Positions 1 to 7,184 of a stretch of DNA of 49,541 bases are shown piece by piece. The stretch spans positions 179,283 to 228,823 of the forward strand of contig JARGOB010000001.1 of the NCBI GenBank assembly GCA_029212925.1, given 5' to 3'. The DNA comes from Coxiellaceae bacterium. GTDB lineage: Bacteria; Pseudomonadota; Gammaproteobacteria; Coxiellales; Coxiellaceae. The first letter of the stretch is position 1. Each line of letters begins with the position of its first letter. The notes beneath the pieces were generated by a model. That model was not told the origin of the DNA. It saw only the letters and a list, made by a program, of their open reading frames with translations, and did no database searches. Made by a program: the position numbers and the translations under genes.

Positions 1-29
1 TCCCGGACTTGATCCGGGATCCAGAAAAA
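1..29. repeat. Dispersed palindromic repeat, copy 1
   Basis: Twenty-nine bases identical to 16845-16873. The core is CCCGGA, a short spacer, then TCCGGG, followed by GATCCAG and an A run. The copy is cut by the window edge; the second copy is preceded by TGTCA. It lies 14 bases before the mltG start, so it is probably transcribed into the leader of that gene. It resembles the REP-like intergenic repeats common in proteobacterial genomes. Confidence 0.8.
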
Positions 30-42
30 CAGGATTGTTTTT

Positions 43-1035
43 ATGACCATACGCCGTATTTCTATTTTATTAATGTTTATTGTTGCCCTTGCTGTGCTTT
101 ATTGGTTTGTGTATCTGGCTATGTTGCAATCCTATGTGCGTCCAGTAACAGTAAAGGTCTACCGAGGTGATAGTCTACGTACGTTATCTCGTCGATTAAA
201 AATGCAAGGCTTGGAGCCTTATCCGCTAGTGTTTGAATGGTATGGCCGCCTTATGGGTGATAGTCATTCGTTAAAGCATGGCGAATACCAAGTGAATGTT
301 AATGATACTGCGCGTGATTTGCTGAATAAGATTGTCGCTGGTGATGTGTTAATGCGTGAGTTTGTCATTATTGAGGGATGGACCTATCAACAAGTATTAA
401 GTGCTTTGAAGACTGACCCGCACTTATTGCATTATTTGCGTAGGATGAAAACGCCGGAATTAATTAAAAAACTAAAAGTGCCGCACGATTCGTTAGAAGG
501 ATTATTGTTTCCTGATACCTATGCCTATACCTGGGGTGATAGTGATATTGATTTAATTAAGCGCTCGTACGATCGCATGCAAAAAGAGTTAAGTGATCAA
601 TGGACGCAGCGCGCTGAAAATTTACCTTATAAAGATGCCTATCAAGCATTGATTATGGCTTCATTGATAGAGAAAGAAACGGCGGTTGAGAATGAGCGCC
701 GTGAAATTGCGGGCGTATTGGTGAGGCGGTTGAATATTCGCATGCGATTACAAGTTGACCCAACGGTAGTGTATGGTATGAAAAAGCCCTATGGCTCGCC
801 GATTACTAAAAATGATCTGCGTACGAAGACGCCGTATAATACTTATACCAACTATGGGCTGCCGCCAACACCGATTGATATGCCAGGGCTGCCTTCGATC
901 AATGCGGCGTTACATCCGGCAGAGGGTACGACACTTTATTATGTGTCCAAGAATGATGGCAGTCATAAATTTTCCGATACCTATGTTGAGCATAAAGCAG
1001 CGGTCAATGAATGGCAGCGTTCACCGAAATCCTGA
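43..1035 (+). CDS. mltG: Endolytic murein transglycosylase MltG
   Basis: Inner-membrane lytic transglycosylase that cleaves nascent peptidoglycan strands and so limits glycan chain length. One N-terminal membrane segment (about residues 7-29) anchors a periplasmic domain. The YceG-family catalytic block ASLIEKET lies near residues 206-213, with the expected catalytic Glu, followed by the VRRLNIRMRLQVDPTVVYG stretch typical of the family. The length of 330 residues is normal. The gene heads a block (mltG-tmk, then holB-tatD further on) that matches E. coli yceG-tmk-holB-ycfH. The start at 43 is preceded by a weak CAGGA-like site next to the dispersed repeat. Confidence 0.95.
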   Translation: MTIRRISILLMFIVALAVLYWFVYLAMLQSYVRPVTVKVYRGDSLRTLSRRLKMQGLEPYPLVFEWYGRLMGDSHSLKHGEYQVNVNDTARDLLNKIVAGDVLMREFVIIEGWTYQQVLSALKTDPHLLHYLRRMKTPELIKKLKVPHDSLEGLLFPDTYAYTWGDSDIDLIKRSYDRMQKELSDQWTQRAENLPYKDAYQALIMASLIEKETAVENERREIAGVLVRRLNIRMRLQVDPTVVYGMKKPYGSPITKNDLRTKTPYNTYTNYGLPPTPIDMPGLPSINAALHPAEGTTLYYVSKNDGSHKFSDTYVEHKAAVNEWQRSPKS

Positions 1036-1052
1036 TAAGAGAGACATCTACA

Positions 1053-1679
1053 ATGAGTGGGGCAGTAAGCAAGTTTATTTCAATTGAGGGCGTGGAAGGC
1101 GCGGGTAAATCGACGGCAGTAAAAGTCATCTGTGATTATTTAGATAATAAAAGCATTGATTATCATTTAACGCGCGAGCCAGGTGGTACAGAGGTTGCTG
1201 AAGCTATACGCAGCATTTTATTAACGCCATTTGATGAAAAAGTTTGTGCTGAAACCGAGTTGTTATTAATGTTTGCGACACGCAAGCAAAATATTGAGCA
1301 TGTGATTAAGCCGACATTGGCTGCCGGTAAGTGGCTAGTATCTGATCGCTTTACCGATGCCAGTTTTGCTTATCAAGGGGGTGGTCGCCAAATCGATTTA
1401 GCGCATGTAAATTATTTGGCGCAATGGATTCAAGGCGATGTTAAGCCGGATATTACTATTTTATTGGACCTTCCTGTCGAAGTGGGTTTGAAGCGTATAG
1501 AAGCGCGTGGTGAGAAGGATCGCATTGAACAAGAGGGGGTCGAGTTCTTTCATCGGGTGCGCGATACATATTTGCAACGTGCGGCGAATGAACCGCAGCG
1601 CTATCGTGTTGTTGATGCGAGTCAAACGGAAGCGGAAGTGGCGGCTGATTTGCAGCGTGTGTTAGACGATATCCAATGA
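1053..1679 (+). CDS. tmk: Thymidylate kinase
   Basis: Phosphorylates dTMP to dTDP with ATP, an essential step of dTTP supply. The P-loop GVEGAGKST is at residues 13-21, REPGGT follows at about residue 44, and the substrate block DRFTDASFAYQGGG sits near residue 97. I chose the ATG at 1053 (208 residues) because an AAGAGAG site lies just before it. The frame stays open upstream to 1011, inside the end of mltG, but that extension has no ribosome site and does not resemble the family N-terminus. The gene lies 17 bases after mltG and its stop overlaps the next start (ATGA), so all three are likely one transcript. Confidence 0.96.
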   Translation: MSGAVSKFISIEGVEGAGKSTAVKVICDYLDNKSIDYHLTREPGGTEVAEAIRSILLTPFDEKVCAETELLLMFATRKQNIEHVIKPTLAAGKWLVSDRFTDASFAYQGGGRQIDLAHVNYLAQWIQGDVKPDITILLDLPVEVGLKRIEARGEKDRIEQEGVEFFHRVRDTYLQRAANEPQRYRVVDASQTEAEVAADLQRVLDDIQ

Positions 1680-2566
1680 TCTTTTATGTATATTTGGTTC
1701 TAGCGCAACTGATGGTGGGTGTTAATATCGTTGCGTCTAAGTATTTACTGCAAGATATTAGTGTTACTTTCCTATTAATGGCGCGTTTTTGGTTGGCGGC
1801 CGTGTGGTTGTTTGCGGTCTATTATTTGCAGCCTAAGCGGATGCGCCAGCGACAGCAATCAGCGCATGCGTTTCAAAAAAAAGATTTCACCTATTTGATA
1901 TTGCAGTCATTGTGCGCGGGTGCGTTATTTAATTTATTATTGTTAACAGGGTTGCAATACACTAGCGCTAGTGTGGCGGGCATTATCACCAGTGCCATCC
2001 CGGCAATGGTAGCCATATTTTCGGTGGTATTATTACGTGAACGACTGAATAAGATAGCGATACTGTCAGTGGTGTTAGCTTTCATGGGTTTGGTGATTAT
2101 TAATTTGCATGGATTTCATGTCGGGAGAGGGTCAAATCTAAAAGGCAGCTTGATTATTGTTCTATCATTACTGCCTGAGTCGCTGTATTACGTGTTATGT
2201 AAAATTCACCAAGTACGTATGCCGCTAATTTTGTTGGCAGCATGGATTAATTTAATTAATGGCATTGTCGTACTGCCATTGTTGGTTGTGCATCCAGATG
2301 CGATGAATGTTCACCTATCGTTGATGTCGTGGTTGGTGGTGTTGGTGGTGTTGGTGGTGACGCTCTCTACAGCATTGTTTTATGCGTTTTGGTATATGGG
2401 TTGTGGTGGTGTGCAGGCATCATTAGCAGGGATGTTTACCGCTATTATGCCAATAGCTACTTTATTATTATCATGGCTATTTTTGAGTGAGGTGATTACG
2501 CTGTTACAGGCTGCAGGTATGTTGTTGGTGATCGGTTCGATTTTTTTGTATGCACGCGCCAAGTAA
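1676..2566 (+). CDS. EamA/DMT-family transporter
   Basis: Polytopic inner-membrane protein of 296 residues with about ten hydrophobic segments arranged as two EamA halves, the standard size and plan of drug/metabolite transporter exporters. Between the halves lies the typical stretch SAIPAMVAIFSVVLLRERLN (about residues 105-124), and the second half repeats it as TAIMPIATLLLSWLFLSEVI. The start overlaps the tmk stop by four bases, so translation is probably coupled. The substrate cannot be read from the sequence. The gene interrupts the usual tmk-holB adjacency. Confidence 0.88.
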   Translation: MIFYVYLVLAQLMVGVNIVASKYLLQDISVTFLLMARFWLAAVWLFAVYYLQPKRMRQRQQSAHAFQKKDFTYLILQSLCAGALFNLLLLTGLQYTSASVAGIITSAIPAMVAIFSVVLLRERLNKIAILSVVLAFMGLVIINLHGFHVGRGSNLKGSLIIVLSLLPESLYYVLCKIHQVRMPLILLAAWINLINGIVVLPLLVVHPDAMNVHLSLMSWLVVLVVLVVTLSTALFYAFWYMGCGGVQASLAGMFTAIMPIATLLLSWLFLSEVITLLQAAGMLLVIGSIFLYARAK

Positions 2567-2586
2567 TTGATTGCATCACTAATTGG

Positions 2587-2616
2587 TTGTCATGTAATAA
2601 GAATATTTCATATAAC
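2587..2616 (+). promoter_or_regulatory. Sigma-70-like promoter
   Basis: TTGTCA at 2587-2592 and TATAAC at 2611-2616, separated by 18 bases; each differs from consensus at one position. It lies in the only sizeable gap of this block and points at the GGDEF-EAL gene that starts 73 bases downstream, which suggests that this gene has its own promoter rather than reading through from tmk. Confidence 0.5.
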
Positions 2617-2689
2617 CTAATGCGCTTATAGGTCATCTATACTTAGACTGAACAGCGCTTTTATCTGCCATGATCCGTGAGGTGAGTTG

Positions 2690-4414
2690 ATGAGTAACTG
2701 CATTAATATGGAAAGCACAGCGGGCTTGATGAGCCTATTGGACTCCTCTTTAAATGAAATTTATATTTTTAATCAGCAAGATTTGGCCTTTATTTGGGCA
2801 AATAAAGGGGCGTTAAGTAATACGCAATATACGCTGGATGATATCCGTGAATTAACACCGCTGTCTTTGAAGCCTCAGTACAATAAAGGCTCGTTTTCTA
2901 GGCTTATTCAGTCGCTTCACAAAGAAGCAGAAAAAATAAATTTTGAAACAGTGCATCGCCGTAAAGATGGGTCGGTATATGATGTTGAGGTATTTCTTGA
3001 GATGGGAAGATTTAAAAATAAAGAGGTGTATATAGCGATTATTTCAGATATAACGCGTCGTGTGAAACAAGAAAAAATCATCAATAATTATTTGCTCGAA
3101 AAAACCTATCAGGCTAATCATGATCCCATTACTAACTTGCCTAATCGAAGAGCATTATCTGGTGACATTTGCCGGCAATTATCCAGAGAGGCTGTTCAGT
3201 CGTTATCTGTGGTATTTGTTGATTTAGATAATTTTAAAGATATTAATGATACCATGGGTCATTATGTGGGTGACTTACTGTTGGCTGAGGTCGCTAAGAG
3301 ATTGTTAAGTCTGATATCAAGCAAGGATGAGTTAATCAGATTTGGTAGTGATGAATTTTTGTTCTTAATAAGGGAAGAAGAAAAAAACATCAACATTCAG
3401 ATGTTTTGTGAGGGAATCATGGCTGTATTGAATAGGCCATTTTCTTTGGAGGATAGTAAGCGTTCGATAACTGCGAGTATTGGTGTTTCAAAATTATCAC
3501 CTACAATTCAATTACCATTTTCAGGGAAAGTATTAAACGAATTAATTAGGCATGCTGATTATGCGTTGTGTAGGGCAAAAAAATCAGGAAAAAATAATTA
3601 TTATTTATTTGATGAGGAGCTTGATCATCAGTTGCAAAAGCGCACTTACTTTTTATCAAAATTTAGTGTATCAATTGATCTTGATAAGTTTGATCTTCAC
3701 TTTCAGCCTATATTGAATTTAAAGACGAAAGAGATTGTTGGTGCTGAAGCTTTACTGCGCTGGCAGCCAGAAGGGCGGTTTATCCCTCCTATTGATTTTA
3801 TTCCATTACTGGAGGAAACAGGGAGAATTTGTGAAGTTGGTAACTGGGTGCTGGATAAAATATACCAATTTGCTGTTAAGAATAAACAATCTATACCTAA
3901 AGACTTTAAATTTTGCTTTAATACTTCAGTTATTCAGTTAAGCGATCAATCATTTATAGATGCATTGGAGAAGTATTCTAACTCCTTCAAGGCTATGGGT
4001 ATACTTTTAGAGATGGAAATCACAGAAAGTGTTTTTGCTAGTGATATGCATGAAATACATGACGTGGTCAATAGCATTCAGGTGCTCGGTGTCAATGTCT
4101 CGGTTGATGACTTTGGTACAGGCTATTCTTGCCTTGAGTATTTGCGTATTTTACCGATTAATACTTTAAAAATTGATAAACGATTTATTGATGATTGTTT
4201 AGATAGGCGCGGTTTTGGCATTTTGCAATCAATTATTACATTGGCTGCTAGTTTGGATTTGGATGTTATTGCTGAGGGTATTGAGACAATGGATCAATTG
4301 CGTTGTTTGGGTTCGTTAGAGAGTATTTACCCTCAATCCAGTGTGTATGGTCAGGGCTACTTATTCCACAAGCCCCTGCTGGCTGAGCAATTAATAAGCA
4401 AGCTGTCGTCTTAG
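2690..4414 (+). CDS. PAS-GGDEF-EAL cyclic-di-GMP protein
   Basis: A 574-residue signalling protein for cyclic-di-GMP turnover. A PAS domain (about residues 10-130, ending in the typical ...IAIISDITRRVKQE) leads into a GGDEF domain (DPITNLPNR near 145, DLDNFKDIND near 178) and an EAL domain (EAL near 352, DDFGTGYSCL near 474, EGIET near 529). There is no transmembrane segment, so it is probably cytosolic. The cyclase signature reads GSDEF instead of GGDEF, which suggests weak or lost cyclase activity. The EAL motifs look complete, so phosphodiesterase activity is the likelier output. ATG 2690 follows GAGGTGAG; a TTG three bases earlier is less likely. Confidence 0.93.
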   Translation: MSNCINMESTAGLMSLLDSSLNEIYIFNQQDLAFIWANKGALSNTQYTLDDIRELTPLSLKPQYNKGSFSRLIQSLHKEAEKINFETVHRRKDGSVYDVEVFLEMGRFKNKEVYIAIISDITRRVKQEKIINNYLLEKTYQANHDPITNLPNRRALSGDICRQLSREAVQSLSVVFVDLDNFKDINDTMGHYVGDLLLAEVAKRLLSLISSKDELIRFGSDEFLFLIREEEKNINIQMFCEGIMAVLNRPFSLEDSKRSITASIGVSKLSPTIQLPFSGKVLNELIRHADYALCRAKKSGKNNYYLFDEELDHQLQKRTYFLSKFSVSIDLDKFDLHFQPILNLKTKEIVGAEALLRWQPEGRFIPPIDFIPLLEETGRICEVGNWVLDKIYQFAVKNKQSIPKDFKFCFNTSVIQLSDQSFIDALEKYSNSFKAMGILLEMEITESVFASDMHEIHDVVNSIQVLGVNVSVDDFGTGYSCLEYLRILPINTLKIDKRFIDDCLDRRGFGILQSIITLAASLDLDVIAEGIETMDQLRCLGSLESIYPQSSVYGQGYLFHKPLLAEQLISKLSS

Positions 4415-4484
4415 TTAATCTCACATTTACCTAGCAGATCATGCGATGTACAATACACGCATTTTCTTAACGAAGAGAGAAGGC

Positions 4485-5456
4485 ATGGGATACCCCTGGC
4501 AACAACAGCAGTGGCAGCAGTTACAACAAGCGCAGCAGCAACAGCGCCTGCATCATGCGCTTTTATTGACCGGTCCGCAGGGCATGGGCAAATTGGACTT
4601 TGCGCGCGAATTGTCAGTTTTACGACTATGTGAATCATCTGATGAGAAAGCGTGTGGTCAGTGTCGTAGCTGTACATTGATGCAGGCTACTAATCATCCG
4701 GATTATTTTGAGTGTCAGCCTGAAGAAAAAAGCCGAGTGATCAAGGTGGATCAGATTCGCCAGTTGATCGAAAAATTATCGAATACGTCTCAGCGCAGCG
4801 GTGGTCAGGTGGTGGTGATTCACCCGGCGGAAGCAATGAATACCGCAGCAGCTAATGCATTATTAAAAACCTTAGAAGAGCCAAATGGTGAGGTGTTGTT
4901 GATTTTAGTGGCGCATTCACGTTTGACCATTCCGGCGACCATTATCAGCCGTTGTCAGCCGGTTAACTTTGTAGTGCAGGATGAGCAGCAGGCACTGAGT
5001 TGGTTGGCGGATCAAACGGACAAAGCCACAGCGCTTGAATTGGCTTGGCGCTTATCGTCAGGAGCGCCATTATTAGCGCTCGAATATCTCAATAGTGAGC
5101 GCATTGATTGGCGCAATCAAATGCTTGATCATATGGGGTTGGTTTATCAGTCGCAACGTGACCCGATCAGTGATGTGACGGCATTGTGTAAGTTGGATAT
5201 GGTGGTGCTGCTTAATTTAATGACCAGTATTGTTAATGACGTGGTGGCGTTAATCCAAGGGGTAACAACCGAGTATTTGGTGCATCAGGATCAACTGGCT
5301 AAGTTGAGTTATTTGGCGAAACGTTTACCGCTGGTTAACTTGTTGGCTTTTCAGCAGGAGCTCTCTCAGCGTCAACGTTTATGGTTAAGCTCGCAGAGTA
5401 TTAACCCGCAATTGCTGTTAGAATATTTACTGTTAAAGTGGAGCGAAGTGAAGTGA
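4485..5456 (+). CDS. holB: DNA polymerase III delta-prime subunit
   Basis: Clamp-loader subunit that helps load the beta clamp for replication. Seen in the sequence: a GPQGMGK loop (residues 28-34), a cysteine cluster matching the zinc module (ACGQCRSC), the segment NAANALLKTLEEP of the AAA+ core, and an SRCQ sensor block. I start at ATG 4485 (323 residues) because AGAGAAGG stands before it and the product then begins MGYPWQ, like the family's usual MYPW. An in-frame ATG at 4446 lacks such support. The N-terminus is unusually glutamine-rich (residues 5-21). TatD follows 52 bases on. Confidence 0.94.
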   Translation: MGYPWQQQQWQQLQQAQQQQRLHHALLLTGPQGMGKLDFARELSVLRLCESSDEKACGQCRSCTLMQATNHPDYFECQPEEKSRVIKVDQIRQLIEKLSNTSQRSGGQVVVIHPAEAMNTAAANALLKTLEEPNGEVLLILVAHSRLTIPATIISRCQPVNFVVQDEQQALSWLADQTDKATALELAWRLSSGAPLLALEYLNSERIDWRNQMLDHMGLVYQSQRDPISDVTALCKLDMVVLLNLMTSIVNDVVALIQGVTTEYLVHQDQLAKLSYLAKRLPLVNLLAFQQELSQRQRLWLSSQSINPQLLLEYLLLKWSEVK

Positions 5457-5535
5457 GGATGAAAAAAATGTTAGTCGATTCTGCTTGTTTAGGTAATGAG
5501 GTGAAAAAATGTTAGTCGATTCGCATTGTCATTTG
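5453..5535 (+). repeat. Imperfect tandem duplication of the tatD start region
   Basis: The sequence GTGAGG...AAAAAATGTTAGTCGATTC occurs twice, with the two ATGs at 5468 and 5509, 41 bases apart. The upstream copy opens a short reading frame (ATG 5459 or 5468) that runs only to a TAG overlapping the true tatD start. It carries its own purine-rich ribosome site and codes for the same first residues (MLVDS) before diverging. It looks like a partial duplication of the tatD leader and first codons, which now acts as a short upstream frame. Confidence 0.75.
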
Positions 5536-6306
5536 AATATGCTTGATTTGGGTACGTTTGATAATAATCTGGATAATGTGTTACAAGCAGCAGCGCAGAA
5601 AGACGTTGAGGCCTTTTTGTGTGTCAACGTTGATAAAGAAAATATGCCGGAAGTGTTATCGATTGCGGGCCGTTATTCGAATGTATTTGCCTCGGTTGGT
5701 GTGCACCCTAGTGAGGCGGTGAGTTATACCTTAACCGATGAAATTCTTACGCAGGCGGCTGATAATAAAAAAGTGGTGGCGTTAGGTGAGAGTGGTTTGG
5801 ATTATCATTATAACGATACTGGGCTGGAGCAACAGCGCGAAAGCTTTGCGCAGCATTTGCGCTTAGGCAATAAATTGGATTTGCCAGTGATTGTACATTC
5901 ACGTGCAGCACATCAAGATACCATTCAAATTATGCGAGACAATAATGCCACCGGTTGTGGTGGAGTGATGCACTGCTTTACCGAGTCATTGGAAATGGCT
6001 GAAGAGGCGATGGAGTTGGGCTTTTATATTTCGATTTCAGGTATTGTAACCTTTAAGAATGCAGCCAATGTGCAGGCGGTTGCAAAGGCGGTGCCGCTAG
6101 ACAAATTATTAATAGAAACGGATGCGCCGTATTTAACGCCAGTGCCGTACCGTGGTAAGCCGAATGGCCCGCAATATGTCGGTTATGTGGCTGAAAAAAT
6201 TGCTGAGCTTAAAGGGATTAGCTACGAACAAGTGGCAGAACAAACCACGCATAATTTCTATCAATTGTTTAACAAGGCGGTTAAACCTAATGACCAAGGT
6301 CAATAA
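5509..6306 (+). CDS. tatD: TatD-family metal-dependent deoxyribonuclease
   Basis: Amidohydrolase-fold hydrolase of the TatD/YcfH family; family members are metal-dependent DNases linked to DNA quality control. Metal ligands are visible: DSHCHLN (residues 4-10), GESGLDYHY (near residue 93), VIVHSRAA (near 128), MHCFTES (near 154) and ETDAPYLTP (near 204). The length of 265 residues is standard. It follows holB, as in E. coli holB-ycfH. The ATG at 5509 has a GAGGTG site eight bases upstream, within the second copy of a small duplication. Its end overlaps msrB by 17 bases. Confidence 0.93.
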   Translation: MLVDSHCHLNMLDLGTFDNNLDNVLQAAAQKDVEAFLCVNVDKENMPEVLSIAGRYSNVFASVGVHPSEAVSYTLTDEILTQAADNKKVVALGESGLDYHYNDTGLEQQRESFAQHLRLGNKLDLPVIVHSRAAHQDTIQIMRDNNATGCGGVMHCFTESLEMAEEAMELGFYISISGIVTFKNAANVQAVAKAVPLDKLLIETDAPYLTPVPYRGKPNGPQYVGYVAEKIAELKGISYEQVAEQTTHNFYQLFNKAVKPNDQGQ

Positions 6307-6700
6307 GTCTGACAAGCAATGGCGTGATCAGCTCACGGATGAGCAGTACCATATTAGTCGCGAGAAGGGCACGGAATTACCGTTTTCAGGTAAGTATTGG
6401 GATTGTTTTGATGATGGCAGTTATCGCTGTGTTTGTTGTTCTCAATTGATTTTTAAATCCACTAGTAAATTTGTTTCAGATTGCGGTTGGCCGAGTTTTT
6501 CGGAAGCTGAACCTAGTTCTGTTGAAACACAGCAAGATATTTCATTGCCGGGTGAGCCACGCATAGAGGTTTTATGCGCGCATTGTGGGTCACATTTGGG
6601 GCATGTGTTTAATGATGGTCCGCGCGAAAATGGTTTGCGTTTTTGCATTAATTCAGCGGTATTGGATTTGGAAAAGGATAAACCAAAAGATGGCAAATAA
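6290..6700 (+). CDS. msrB: Peptide-methionine (R)-S-oxide reductase MsrB
   Basis: Reduces the R epimer of methionine sulfoxide in oxidised proteins. The 136-residue product begins MTKVNKSDKQW and has no signal peptide, so it acts in the cytosol. Both zinc-binding CxxC pairs are present (CVCC and CAHC), as are GWPSF, GSHLGHVF and the catalytic RFCIN with its active-site Cys. The start overlaps the end of tatD by 17 bases in another frame, which suggests coupling. The next gene overlaps its end by 11 bases. A separate exported MsrA lies at 39290, so the two epimers seem to be handled in different compartments. Confidence 0.95.
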   Translation: MTKVNKSDKQWRDQLTDEQYHISREKGTELPFSGKYWDCFDDGSYRCVCCSQLIFKSTSKFVSDCGWPSFSEAEPSSVETQQDISLPGEPRIEVLCAHCGSHLGHVFNDGPRENGLRFCINSAVLDLEKDKPKDGK

Positions 6701-7175
6701 TAAAAAAAATAAACATTGGCACATGCAGGTTTTTTTGGTGTTGTATGGTGCGTTAGGCTTGGGTTTATCAGCGTGGTTTTTGACGCAGATTATTCATTAT
6801 TTTTTACTGCATACATTATTGTTGCATGCGACAGCTGTAGTGAGTGCGATTGCATTAATTGCGGTTGGCTATTTGTCGGTATTAATTAAGTTACGGCGTG
6901 GCACACTGGAGCGTGAATATTTTAAGCAACATGATAAATACGAAAATCTGCGACATCTATTATTATTGCGGCGTGCTTTATTGTTTAGTGTGATTTTAAT
7001 GTTGATTTGTTTGTTGATCAGTTATTTGTTGGGTTATCATGTGCGTATAAACTGGTTGGGAACAGTCATAGCATTTGTTTTATGTTTCGGTGTGATATAT
7101 TGCTGGCAGTTGTGGGCATTGTACTGCTGCGACCGTTTCTTCCCAGGTTTTCATCCATCACCATTGGATCAATGA
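6690..7175 (+). CDS. Hypothetical four-helix membrane protein
   Basis: Product of 161 residues that I do not recognise. After a basic N-terminus (MANNKKNKHW) there are hydrophobic segments at about 13-35, 42-66, 93-115 and 120-145, with a charged cytoplasmic loop (RRGTLEREYFKQHDKYENLR) between the second and third. The ATG at 6690 overlaps the msrB stop region, so it is probably the last gene of the holB-tatD-msrB run. It ends ten bases from the stop of the convergent helicase-ankyrin gene. No functional motif is visible. Confidence 0.75.
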   Translation: MANNKKNKHWHMQVFLVLYGALGLGLSAWFLTQIIHYFLLHTLLLHATAVVSAIALIAVGYLSVLIKLRRGTLEREYFKQHDKYENLRHLLLLRRALLFSVILMLICLLISYLLGYHVRINWLGTVIAFVLCFGVIYCWQLWALYCCDRFFPGFHPSPLDQ

Positions 7176-7184
7176 TCGGTTTAC

